A stretch of DNA of 64,000 nt from Massilia sp. MS-15. Its GTDB lineage: Bacteria > Pseudomonadota > Gammaproteobacteria > Burkholderiales > Burkholderiaceae_D. The notes under the pieces are model-generated. The model searched no databases and was not told where the DNA came from. It worked only from the letters and a program-made list of their open reading frames with translations. The position numbers and the translations under genes were made by a program. Of the stretch, positions 1-9,371 are shown in pieces; positions within the stretch are counted from its first letter, which is position 1; each line of letters opens with the position of its first letter. Location of the stretch: positions 1 through 64,000 of the forward strand of contig NZ_JAIWIA010000022.1 in NCBI RefSeq assembly GCF_020176695.1. Reading direction: 5' to 3'.

Positions 1-32
1 CGCAGTATGAGGCTTGCCTTCATCATTAAAAA

Positions 33-59
33 GCGAAGATAATCGAACAATTACTTCGC
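33..59. promoter_or_regulatory. Imperfect inverted repeat upstream of the nhaR-type gene (possible operator)
   Basis: GCGAAG at 33-38 is mirrored by CTTCGC at 54-59, and the symmetry continues inward as ATAAT against ATTA. The repeat lies 13 bases before the start codon of the LysR-type regulator. LysR-family proteins commonly bind dyads of this kind in their own control region. That this is the operator is inference; the inverted repeat itself is visible. Confidence 0.4.
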
Positions 60-72
60 AAAAACAGAAGCG

Positions 73-981
73 ATGAACCATACGCCCCCGAATTTCCGCC
101 ACCTCTACTACTTTTGGGTAGTCGCCAAGGAGGGCAGCATCACGCGCGCGGCCGAGCGGCTGGGTCTTGCCATCCAGACCGTCAGCACCCAGCTGTCCCA
201 GCTGGAGATGTCTCTTGGCAAATCCCTGTTCACCCAGCAGGGCCGGCGCCTGAACCTGACCGAGGCCGGGCGCCTGGCGCTCTCGTATGCCGACCAGATC
301 TTCCTGCTGGGCGAGCAGATGCAGGAAGCCTTGAGCGAGTCCGACAGCGGCCGCACCCGGCTCACGGTCGGGATTTCCGATTCGCTGCCCAAGCTGACCG
401 CCTACCGCCTGCTCGAGATCGCGACCCAGCTGCCGCGTCCGGTACGCATGGTGTGCTATGAGGGGGAATTCGACGAACTGCTGGCCGACCTGGCCCTGCA
501 CAAGCTGGACGTGGTGCTGACCGACCGCGCGGTGCGCTCGGGCACCACTCTGCGCGTGTTCAGCCACCTGCTGAGCGACAGCGAGACCATCGTGGCCGGC
601 GCGCCCGGCCTGGCCGGGGCCTGGGGCGCGGATTTCCCGCGTTCGCTGAACGGCGCGCCCTTCCTGCTGCCGACCCGGAATAATGCCTTGCGCGGCAAGA
701 TCGACGAATGGTTCGAGCTCAGCGGCGTGCGGCCGGACGTGGTCGGCGAGTTCGAGGACAACGCCCTGCTCACCACCTTTGGCCGGCGCGGCCTCGGCCT
801 GTTCTTCGCGCCCGCGGCGCTGGCCCAGGACATCGAGGAACAGTTCGGCGCCGTGCTGGTGGGCCGCGTGCCGCAAGTGCGCGAACACTTCTATGCCGTC
901 TCGAACGAGCGCAAGATCAAGCACCCGGCGGTGGAAGCCATCCTCTCGGCCGTCCACAAAGGGGTTCTGGCTGGCACATGA
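73..981 (+). CDS. nhaR: LysR-family transcriptional activator, NhaR type
   Basis: 302 residues, about the length of E. coli NhaR, the Na+-responsive activator of the Na+/H+ antiporter gene nhaA. A winged helix-turn-helix spans about residues 6-65, including the stretch SITRAAERLG and the downstream VSTQLSQLE recognition region. A periplasmic-binding-protein-like effector domain fills residues 90-300. The N-terminal wording NFRHLYYFWVVAKEGS is typical of the NhaR branch rather than of generic LysR proteins. No nhaA is visible in the window. The next gene is a CNNM/CBS membrane protein, which may also relate to ion homeostasis. A dyad at 33-59 may be its operator. The family call is firm; the Na+ role is taken from homologues. 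Confidence 0.85.
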   Translation: MNHTPPNFRHLYYFWVVAKEGSITRAAERLGLAIQTVSTQLSQLEMSLGKSLFTQQGRRLNLTEAGRLALSYADQIFLLGEQMQEALSESDSGRTRLTVGISDSLPKLTAYRLLEIATQLPRPVRMVCYEGEFDELLADLALHKLDVVLTDRAVRSGTTLRVFSHLLSDSETIVAGAPGLAGAWGADFPRSLNGAPFLLPTRNNALRGKIDEWFELSGVRPDVVGEFEDNALLTTFGRRGLGLFFAPAALAQDIEEQFGAVLVGRVPQVREHFYAVSNERKIKHPAVEAILSAVHKGVLAGT

Positions 982-1029
982 CGTTACAATGTTGGCGGCT
1001 ATTGCCATTTTTTAATTTCACACTCTTCA

Positions 1030-2376
1030 ATGCAAAACTTTCTTTTCGTCGTTCTTGCCCTGTTCCTGGTGGCGCTGAACGGCTTCTACGTGGCGGCGGA
1101 ATTCAGCATCGTCACGCTGCGCAAGACCCGCGTGCGCGCCATCGCCAAGACCAGCGGCGTGCGCGGACGCATCCTCGGCAAGGTCCACGACAAGCTCGAC
1201 GCCTACCTGTCCGCCTGCCAGCTCGGCATCACCCTAGCCTCGCTCGGCCTGGGCTGGGTCGGCGAGCCGGCCTTCGCCAGCCTGCTGGAACCGGTGTTCG
1301 CCATGCTGGGCGTGACTTCCCCCGAACTGATCCATGGCGTGTCCTTCGTGGTGGCCTTCTCGGTGATCTCCTTCCTCCACATCGTGGTGGGCGAACTGGC
1401 CCCGAAATCGCTGGCGATCCGGATTCCCGAAGTGGTGGCGCTGTGGTGCGCGATTCCCCTGTACGCATTCTATTGGGCCATGTACCCGGCGATCTGGCTG
1501 CTCAATGCCAGCGCCAACATGGTGCTGCGCATCGCCGGCCTGGCCGGCAGCGGCAGCCACGAGACCCATTATTCCACCGACGAGCTGAAGATGATCCTGC
1601 GCTCCAATACCAGCGCGCCGGGCGAGAAGTTCACGAATGACGAGCGCAACATCCTGGCCCAGTCGCTCGATTTCAGCCAGCTTGCGGTCTCCGACCTGAT
1701 GCGCCCGATCAACGAGGTGAGCGCCCTGTACGCCAGCCGATCGCTCGAGGAAAACATGGAGACGGTGCGCCGTAATCGCTTCTCGCGCTACCCCTACTTC
1801 GACGAGGAGGGCGAGGAAGTGCTGGGCGTGATCCACCTGAAGGACCTGTTCTTCGCCCAGCAGGCCGGGCGCGTCATCACCGACCTGACCCAGCACCTGC
1901 GCCCGGTCGAGACGATCTCGGCGCGCACCCCGGCCCAGGACATCTTCCGCCGCTTCAGGAGCGGCGCCCCGCACTTCGCCCTGATCGGCGAGAAGGGCAA
2001 GCGCCCGGTCGGCTTCATCACGCTCGACAACCTGCTGGGCGCGATGGTGGGCGAGATCCGCGACGAGTTCCGGATGAACGAGAACGACTGGATGTCGCAG
2101 CCCGACGGCACGTTTATCGGCAAGGCCAGCCTGCCGATCTTCTCGCTCGAGCGCCTGCTCGGGATCGACATCGACAACGAGGAAATGGGCCTGGACGACG
2201 TCGAATCGGTGGGCGGCCTCCTGATGGCCAAGCTGGGCGACATCCCGAAACAGGGCCAGCGCATCGGCTTCCCGCACTTCGACGTGGTGGTCAAGAAGAT
2301 GAACGGGCCACGCATCCTGCTGGTGAAGGTCTATCCGCACGTGCAGCGCGCCGACGTGGACGAGGAACACGACTGA
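1030..2376 (+). CDS. CNNM-domain/CBS-pair membrane protein (hemolysin family, CorC/TlyC-like)
   Basis: 448 residues. Residues 1-190 form a DUF21/CNNM membrane domain with about four hydrophobic segments (near 3-25, 60-85, 95-125 and 135-160) and the conserved GELAPKS motif at the end of the third. A CBS pair follows at about 210-330, and a C-terminal CorC_HlyC transporter-associated domain at about 345-435. Family members are linked to Mg2+/Co2+ efflux or tolerance; the old name 'hemolysin' is historical and does not imply a toxin. It starts 48 bases after the nhaR-type gene on the same strand, so cotranscription is possible. The start is supported by position and by the hydrophobic first helix. 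Confidence 0.9.
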   Translation: MQNFLFVVLALFLVALNGFYVAAEFSIVTLRKTRVRAIAKTSGVRGRILGKVHDKLDAYLSACQLGITLASLGLGWVGEPAFASLLEPVFAMLGVTSPELIHGVSFVVAFSVISFLHIVVGELAPKSLAIRIPEVVALWCAIPLYAFYWAMYPAIWLLNASANMVLRIAGLAGSGSHETHYSTDELKMILRSNTSAPGEKFTNDERNILAQSLDFSQLAVSDLMRPINEVSALYASRSLEENMETVRRNRFSRYPYFDEEGEEVLGVIHLKDLFFAQQAGRVITDLTQHLRPVETISARTPAQDIFRRFRSGAPHFALIGEKGKRPVGFITLDNLLGAMVGEIRDEFRMNENDWMSQPDGTFIGKASLPIFSLERLLGIDIDNEEMGLDDVESVGGLLMAKLGDIPKQGQRIGFPHFDVVVKKMNGPRILLVKVYPHVQRADVDEEHD

Positions 2377-2401
2377 GCAGTGCCGCGCTGCCGGCGGCGG
2401 C

Positions 2402-2950
2402 TCAGTCAGCGATCTCCACCTCGGCCTCGAGCCAGACGGTGGGCCTGGCGTTCAGCATCGACACGGCATTGGCGTTCAAGCTGAACGCCATCCGTTTCGG
2501 CGTGCCGCTGACCCGCACTTCCGCCATCGCGTCGGCCAGGGGCTGTGGGCCGCATATATCCGGACACAGCGGTTTGGCATCCGGTGGCACGACAGACACG
2601 CTGGCACGCGCATAGGTAGCGCGCCGCTTCGACACCGCTTTCGCTCCCCGGACGTCTACATCCAGTTTCCGTCCATTCCACGACATGCTGCAGCCCGGAA
2701 TACGCCAGCCGTGCGCGTAGGCGCGCCTGCCATCGTCGGAATAGACGGGGATCCTGCCACTCACCTTGCATAGCTCGGTGATCCTGGCGACTATGCCATT
2801 CGTCGCTTCGATCAGCTGAACCGTTGCGGTCATCCTGGCGATGCGCAGCCTTGCAGGCTCGGGCGGCGGTGGCGGAATGGCGAGCGCTGGCGACGAGCCC
2901 AGCAGGAGCATGGTCGCCAGCAGCTGATTTCGTGAAATCCGTCGCTTCAT
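2402..2950 (-). CDS. Hypothetical secreted protein
   Basis: About 182 residues from the start MKRRISRN; the frame stays open upstream to 3037, but this start gives a clean signal peptide (KRR, then a hydrophobic stretch LLATMLLLGSSPALA). The mature part begins with a short proline run (IPPPPPEP) and contains four cysteines, two in the segment LCPDICGPQ, which would suit a disulfide-bonded periplasmic protein. I recognise no family. Its 3' end faces the CNNM gene 25 bases away. Function unknown. Confidence 0.6.
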   Translation of the reverse strand: MKRRISRNQLLATMLLLGSSPALAIPPPPPEPARLRIARMTATVQLIEATNGIVARITELCKVSGRIPVYSDDGRRAYAHGWRIPGCSMSWNGRKLDVDVRGAKAVSKRRATYARASVSVVPPDAKPLCPDICGPQPLADAMAEVRVSGTPKRMAFSLNANAVSMLNARPTVWLEAEVEIAD

Positions 2951-3149
2951 CAGCATGCCGGTGCACCCCATACAGCGTAAAAGTCCGCGGAGCCATGCGC
3001 ATCCTTCGCGTCCGTCGCTGGCCGCACCTGTCTCCATGGGCCCTGCGGACCATACCTTGCTACGATTGTCAAAGCGACGAACCTACCAAAACTCTGCCAT
3101 CGACCCATTGCAGACCTTAGCGCAGGATTCGCCTGAACCGGCACGCGAT

Positions 3150-3407
3150 TCAGTCCAATGATGCGCGAGGCTGATCATTCCGCAGGATAAAGTAGGCAAT
3201 ACTCAGAAATAGCACGCCAAACAAAAAGTGCAGACCGATGACGATCCAGAAAGCATTCGGCGAATCGATTCTGGAATACCAACTTTCCCCTATGCTGCCT
3301 TTTGTCGTGAACTCGATACGACCTGTCCAAAGACCTTCAAGCATGAACCACCACACAACAAATGCTGAGCCGATCGCAGAAAAACCCATGAATTTAATGA
3401 AAAACAA
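3150..3407 (-). CDS. Small hypothetical membrane protein
   Basis: 85 residues with two clear hydrophobic segments, at about 5-28 and 53-75, separated by a polar loop with conserved-looking Trp/Tyr residues (SWYSRIDSPNAFW). It ends in a short charged tail. No family recognised. Base composition here is lower in GC than the flanking genes, like the gene-free stretch that follows, so this may be part of a small variable segment. Confidence 0.5.
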   Translation of the reverse strand: MFFIKFMGFSAIGSAFVVWWFMLEGLWTGRIEFTTKGSIGESWYSRIDSPNAFWIVIGLHFLFGVLFLSIAYFILRNDQPRASLD

Positions 3408-3786
3408 GCGTGTTACTCCTCTATTGCTTATGTCTTGGCAGGCCAGCTTCTGGCCGAATGCAGATATGCACTTATCGCCAATTTAACCTGTTATCAGCCG
3501 CTGTCGACGGATCATTTTGGGCCAACGCAAGCCGGCCATCCCAGTTGCGAGCCCTGTTCCTCATGCTCACCACGTGGTTGCCATGCTGCTTGCACAGGAA
3601 GTGAACCGCACGTTCTTCCTTCGTCTGCCTGTACGAAATCCCTGCTGTAATGGAGCGAATTCCGCTGCCACCACCACCCTGCAAGCTCTCGCCTCGTCAC
3701 AAGCTCAACTTTCCTGGCAATCGAAACACATGGCCTGGCCCGCACAGGAAAGGATCGGGCTGCCGGCAGTTGGCCCAAGGGCAAGA
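3408..3786. other. 379-base stretch without a convincing gene
   Basis: Several short open frames overlap here on both strands (for example 3512-3784 minus and 3517-3879 plus), but none has a ribosome-binding site, a domain I recognise or a composition like the neighbouring genes. The stretch separates the small membrane protein gene from the erythromycin-esterase-family gene. It could be a decayed gene; I see no evidence that decides it. Confidence 0.4.
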
Positions 3787-5616
3787 CTAGCGATACTGCG
3801 GCGGCTTCACGGTATCGATGTAGAGCACGCCATCATAATGGTGTGCCGGCACGAGCTGGACGGCCCTGACTCCCCATGACCTGGCCCCGAGGCTGGTGTT
3901 CAGCCAGGCGGCGTCCGGCTGCCCCTGCGGACGGGAGAAATCAATCAGGCTCATCTTGTAGCCGCCATTGGCGAGGAGCGCTTCGAACGAATCGGCCGCG
4001 GGAGGCAGGATCCCGTAGGTGCGGCGATTGTTGAAGGCGCCAGCGCCGCGTCCCATGTACAGGCCCAGCGTGTAAAGCTCGGAACGGCGCCGCTCCGCCA
4101 GCCAGGCGCCCATCGGTTTCCAGCTTTCGGCGTGCTCGGGGGCGTGGGCAATGTGCGCGTTGTGGGCCCACACGATCACTTTCTGCTTCGGATACAGTTT
4201 GTCGAGCACGAAGTCCAGGTTGTCGGCCATCGCGCGATCCCTCACCCCGTTGCCTTCCGCTGCCGGCACCATGCGCATGTGGACGAAGGCGATCCGCGAG
4301 CGCGCTTCCCGGATGGCGAGGTCGACCTGGTTGGGACGGTCCCCCAGGTGCGCCAGCAGGCGTGCGCGGTGCTGTTCCAGGGTGCGCAGCAAGCCTGTGT
4401 AGTAGGCAAGCAAGCCCTCCGCATTGTCCTTGTCGATCGTCTTCAGCTTGGCTTCATGCTGCAACAGGGCAGGCACGGCGGCCGGATCGACGATCTCGAG
4501 CATCGTGCGGAAGCGACCGCTGGTGGCGCCAGAGCCGCTGCTTGGCTGGTTATCGAAACCGGTAACACGCAGCGGACGCGAACTGGCCTGGGTCTTGCGT
4601 ACATAATCGAACAGGGCCAGCACCTCGTCGGTGTGCCAGATAGCGAACAGGCAGGAGCGCATGGTCTTCTCCGGGCTTTCCGCCGCAGCCGCTGCGCCGG
4701 CAGCGTCGCAGTCCGTCATCGAACTTTCGAACGCAATCACGTCAAAGCCGAGCTTTTCGTGGAGGAATTTGATCAGCCGCACCTTCATCCAGTTGAACTC
4801 GGCGACGCCATGGCTGCTCTCGCCCAGCTGGACGATGCGTCGATCGCCGAGCAATGGTCCGAGGAAGGCAAGATCGGAGAAATCCTCGCTGAACAGGGAG
4901 CGGATCGGATGGCGATGTGCCAGCACGTCGCGACGCCAGTCGGGACGAACGCCCGGCACGGCCGCCGCCGGCAAGCGCAGCGCGTCGTCGTCCAGCAAGG
5001 CTTGCGGGAGCGCCGGCTGTGGCGGAACTTGCCCATCCCCGGGAACGGCAGGTGCCAGCTTGCCCTCTCCATTCGCCACCAGCTTCAGGTCGGAGAACCA
5101 GGCGCTGCCGCTTCCCGTCATCATGGCGCCAACCCGCACCGTTTCCGCGTTTGAAGCGACCGGCACGACGATCCTGAATGGGCGCCACTCGCTGTCCCCG
5201 CGCGCGCCCTCTTCCGCCGAATTCTTGTAGGCGACTACCTTGCCGTTCGCGCGCACGCTCGCGAACAAGCCGGCCCAGCCATCGTTGACCCCCTGGGACC
5301 GTATCCTTCCCGACAGCGTCAGCGTCCGGGCGCGCGCCGCGGCGACTGGCAGATCATGGTACATGGCCCCGAGCTGCCCGGCCGCCCGCCCCGCCGTTGC
5401 GCTCAGCTTCACGGCGCAGGGCGCCGGTGGCGCCGCATCGCACACCTGCTCAGCCAGATAGCCGTTCAGGCCCGTCTTCCACAACACCGGGCCGCCCTGC
5501 GCCTTGTCCCAGTCGCGCAGTTGCGGATTGGGGAGAGGAAGTTCCTGGGCGGCAGCCTGCAGCGTACCGGTCAGCAGGACTGCGGCGAGTGCATGGGTCA
5601 AGCGCGTGTTGGGCAT
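3787..5616 (-). CDS. Secreted erythromycin-esterase-family hydrolase with N-terminal carbohydrate-binding-like domain
   Basis: 609 residues. A signal peptide (hydrophobic core to about residue 24, LQAAAQ) precedes a domain of about residues 30-190 rich in beta-type sequence, of the kind seen in carbohydrate-binding modules. The erythromycin esterase homology domain runs from about 215 to the end. It carries the signature LGESSHG (equivalent to the LGEATHG motif with the catalytic histidine in EreB), then FESS, and a later VWAHNAHIAH. Most chromosomal members have no known substrate, and the export signal and accessory domain make a dedicated macrolide-resistance role unlikely. GAGGAACC precedes the ATG. 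It is divergent from the hybrid kinase gene. Confidence 0.85.
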   Translation of the reverse strand: MPNTRLTHALAAVLLTGTLQAAAQELPLPNPQLRDWDKAQGGPVLWKTGLNGYLAEQVCDAAPPAPCAVKLSATAGRAAGQLGAMYHDLPVAAARARTLTLSGRIRSQGVNDGWAGLFASVRANGKVVAYKNSAEEGARGDSEWRPFRIVVPVASNAETVRVGAMMTGSGSAWFSDLKLVANGEGKLAPAVPGDGQVPPQPALPQALLDDDALRLPAAAVPGVRPDWRRDVLAHRHPIRSLFSEDFSDLAFLGPLLGDRRIVQLGESSHGVAEFNWMKVRLIKFLHEKLGFDVIAFESSMTDCDAAGAAAAAESPEKTMRSCLFAIWHTDEVLALFDYVRKTQASSRPLRVTGFDNQPSSGSGATSGRFRTMLEIVDPAAVPALLQHEAKLKTIDKDNAEGLLAYYTGLLRTLEQHRARLLAHLGDRPNQVDLAIREARSRIAFVHMRMVPAAEGNGVRDRAMADNLDFVLDKLYPKQKVIVWAHNAHIAHAPEHAESWKPMGAWLAERRRSELYTLGLYMGRGAGAFNNRRTYGILPPAADSFEALLANGGYKMSLIDFSRPQGQPDAAWLNTSLGARSWGVRAVQLVPAHHYDGVLYIDTVKPPQYR

Positions 5617-5824
5617 GTGGTTCCTCGGAAGCCAAGCGTGAATGGCACGGTAGCTGACCTGTTAACGATGCTCAGCATAACAAGCGGCAACAGCCAAAAA
5701 CATCGCAGATTGTCACGCAGGGTCGCAAGTGGACCGAGGTCACAAAGTTGTTGCGCTTGCAATATTCTTGACGCATACTCAGCGTTGAGGCATTCCCCAC
5801 CGCAGCCCGACCGGGAGAGCGACG

Positions 5825-7492
<1,668 letters not shown>

Positions 7493-7547
7493 CAATGCGT
7501 GAATCCTGGCGCCCTGCGCGCGTGCTATCGTCGGGTTTTATGTCGAT

Positions 7548-7811
7548 ATGGCCTCACCGATGCGTCCCTTCCCGCGCTTTATCCCTCCCTTGCCGGTCCA
7601 GCTGGCCTTCTTTGCCTTCGCCCTGACTTTCTCCACCGCGGCGCTCAAGACCTTCTCCTGGCTGGGCCAGGTCGCGCTGCCGATGTGGTTCTATGTGGCC
7701 GGCGGCTTCGCCAGCGTGCTAGTGTTCGGGCTGTTCTACAGCTTCATGTGGGGCATGATGAGCTGGCATGTGGAGGCGCAGGCACAGGACAACGGCGGCA
7801 CACCCGTTTGA
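7548..7811 (+). CDS. Small hypothetical membrane protein
   Basis: 87 residues from 7548, or 83 from the in-frame ATG at 7560 (MRPFPRF), which is equally plausible because neither has a strong ribosome-binding site. Two hydrophobic segments, at about 16-35 and 45-72, make it an inner-membrane hairpin protein. It ends ten bases before the HIT gene, so the two are probably cotranscribed. No family recognised. Confidence 0.6.
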   Translation: MASPMRPFPRFIPPLPVQLAFFAFALTFSTAALKTFSWLGQVALPMWFYVAGGFASVLVFGLFYSFMWGMMSWHVEAQAQDNGGTPV

Positions 7812-7821
7812 TGGAGCGGAC

Positions 7822-8244
7822 ATGGATTACGACAACACCAACCCCTTTGCCAGGATCCTGGGCGGCGAACTGCCTTGCGTGAAGGTCTACGAAGACGCAC
7901 TCACGCTCGCGATCATGGACATCATGCCGCAGGCGCCCGGTCACGTGCTGGTGTTGCCGAAGGAGCCGGCGGCCGAGCTGTTCGCGCTCTCCGACGAGGG
8001 CGCCGCGGCCTGCATCCGCACCACGAAGAAAGTCGCGGCGGCGGTCAAGGCCGCGCTGGGGGCGCCGGGCATCATGATTGCCCAGTTCAACGGCAGCGCG
8101 GCGGGACAGACCGTGCCGCATGTGCACTGCCACATTGTCCCGCGCGAGGCGGCGGCGGCGCTCAAGCCGCATGCGGCGGTGCACGCGGATGCCGCGGAGC
8201 TGCGCGCACTCGCCGCGCGCATCATCGCCGCCCTTCCCGCCTAG
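7822..8244 (+). CDS. HIT-family nucleotide-binding protein
   Basis: 140 residues. The histidine triad HVHCHIVPR lies near residue 98 and matches the H-phi-H-phi-H-phi-phi signature; the N-terminal region (FARILGGELPCVKVYED) is that of the bacterial HinT/Hit branch. Such proteins hydrolyse nucleoside phosphoramidates or related nucleotides. The start MDYDNTNPF is chosen because GGAGCGGA stands just upstream and the longer reading (from 7768) would overlap the previous gene with a non-family N-terminus. It is convergent with map, 16 bases away. Confidence 0.9.
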   Translation: MDYDNTNPFARILGGELPCVKVYEDALTLAIMDIMPQAPGHVLVLPKEPAAELFALSDEGAAACIRTTKKVAAAVKAALGAPGIMIAQFNGSAAGQTVPHVHCHIVPREAAAALKPHAAVHADAAELRALAARIIAALPA

Positions 8245-8260
8245 CCGCGCGGAGGCCGGC

Positions 8261-9022
8261 TCAGGGCCGCTCGCCAGGACGCAGGGTCAGCACCCGCACG
8301 CCATCCCGGGTGACCGCCACGGTGTGCTCGAACTGCGCCGACAGCTGGCCGTCGCAGGTCACCACCGTCCAGCCATCGGCTTCGGTGCGCACCGCGTGCC
8401 CGCCCTGGTTCAGCATCGGTTCGATCGTGAACGTCATCCCTTCGCGCAGCACGGGGCCGCTGCGCGCCTGGCCCCAGTGCAGCACCTGCGGCGGCTCGTG
8501 CATGGCGCGGCCGATGCCGTGTCCGCAGTAGTCCCTGACCACCGCATAGCCATGGCGGCGCGCGTGGCGCTCGATCGCGTGTCCGACTTCGCCCAGCCGG
8601 GCGCCGGGGCGCACGGCCCGGATGCCCTTCCACATGGCCTCGTAGCATACCTGCACCAGGCGCCTGGCCGCCGGCGCCACCGCGCCGACCAGGTAGGTCT
8701 TGCTGGAGTCGGCGATGTAGCCGTTCTTCTCCAGCGTGATGTCGAGGTTGATGATATCGCCGTCACGCACGGTCTCTCCCTCCGAGGGCACGCCGTGGCA
8801 GACGACCTGGTTGCGCGAACTGTTGAGGACATAGGCAAAGCCGTACTGGCCCTTGCTGGCCGGGCGGGCGCCGAGCGTGTCGACGATGAAGCGCTCGACC
8901 AGGTCGTTGATGGCCATGGTCGACATGCCGGCCAGGTCCAGGCCGTCCAGGTGGGTGAACACCGCCGCCAGCAGCCGGCCGGATTCGGCCATCAGCGCGA
9001 TCTCCTCGGGCCGCTTGATCAT
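8261..9022 (-). CDS. map: Type I methionine aminopeptidase paired with a ParD-like gene
   Basis: 253 residues, full length for type I MetAP, which removes the initiator methionine from new proteins. The metal and catalytic residues can be read off by comparison with the E. coli enzyme: His in VCHGVP, Asp in NLDITL, Asp in IADSSKT, His in YCGHGIGR, Glu in FTIEPML and Glu in QFEHTV. The start MIKRPEE is chosen because it overlaps the stop of the upstream ParD-like gene by four bases (ATGA), the usual mark of translational coupling. The housekeeping map gene of proteobacteria normally sits near rpsB; this copy does not, so it is probably a second, accessory MetAP. See the findings for the toxin-antitoxin-like layout. 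Confidence 0.93.
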   Translation of the reverse strand: MIKRPEEIALMAESGRLLAAVFTHLDGLDLAGMSTMAINDLVERFIVDTLGARPASKGQYGFAYVLNSSRNQVVCHGVPSEGETVRDGDIINLDITLEKNGYIADSSKTYLVGAVAPAARRLVQVCYEAMWKGIRAVRPGARLGEVGHAIERHARRHGYAVVRDYCGHGIGRAMHEPPQVLHWGQARSGPVLREGMTFTIEPMLNQGGHAVRTEADGWTVVTCDGQLSAQFEHTVAVTRDGVRVLTLRPGERP

Positions 9023-9261
9023 GCCGCCGGCGCCTTGAGCGCCGCGGGCACGCCTCCCGCCATCCGGACCGCCTCGGGGACCACGCCCGCTTCCCGCAGT
9101 TCGCGCGTGACGATCTCGTTGAAACTGAGGGTCGGATTCATTTCGCACAGCATGCCGATCTTGATCCAGAACGCCGCCTGCCCGTTGATCGAGCGGCAGG
9201 ATACCGAACTGGCCTTGCGGATGTGGTCGTGCACTTCTTCGTCGATATTAACGATGCCCAT
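9019..9261 (-). CDS. ParD-like ribbon-helix-helix protein
   Basis: 80 residues. The N-terminus GIVNIDEEVHDHIRKAS followed by a serine/asparagine turn resembles a ribbon-helix-helix DNA-binding fold, and the whole protein resembles the ParD-like family found next to MetAP genes in other proteobacteria. The C-terminal 20 residues are Ala/Pro-rich and likely flexible. It is the first gene of a two-gene unit with map, overlapping it by four bases. An AT-rich block with three direct repeats lies immediately upstream, as expected for an autoregulating RHH protein. TGGAG lies 8-12 bases before the ATG. DNA binding and autoregulation are inferred. Confidence 0.8.
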   Translation of the reverse strand: MGIVNIDEEVHDHIRKASSVSCRSINGQAAFWIKIGMLCEMNPTLSFNEIVTRELREAGVVPEAVRMAGGVPAALKAPAA

Positions 9262-9303
9262 TCTATATACTCCATATATGATCCATATACAAAGTATATA
9301 TCC
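9262..9303 (-). promoter_or_regulatory. AT-rich repeated operator/promoter of the ParD-like/map unit
   Basis: On the plus strand three copies of TCYATATA begin at 9262, 9271 and 9282, followed by TATATATCC ending at 9303. The block is nearly all A/T in a GC-rich genome and ends one base from the ParD-like start codon. Read on the minus strand it supplies TATA-type -10 candidates and the ribosome-binding TGGAG. Closely spaced short direct repeats are typical operators of ribbon-helix-helix repressors. The repeats are seen; binding is inferred. Confidence 0.55.
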
Positions 9304-9371
9304 ACTGTCGTGCAGGACGCAAGCGGGCCATGCCGCCCCTGAAGCGGTAGCGCAAACGGCTCAGGGGTGCT

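Noticed and set aside
3512..3784. 90-codon minus-strand frame before the esterase gene
   Set aside because: No start signal or family, and it overlaps other short frames equally well; probably non-coding or decayed.
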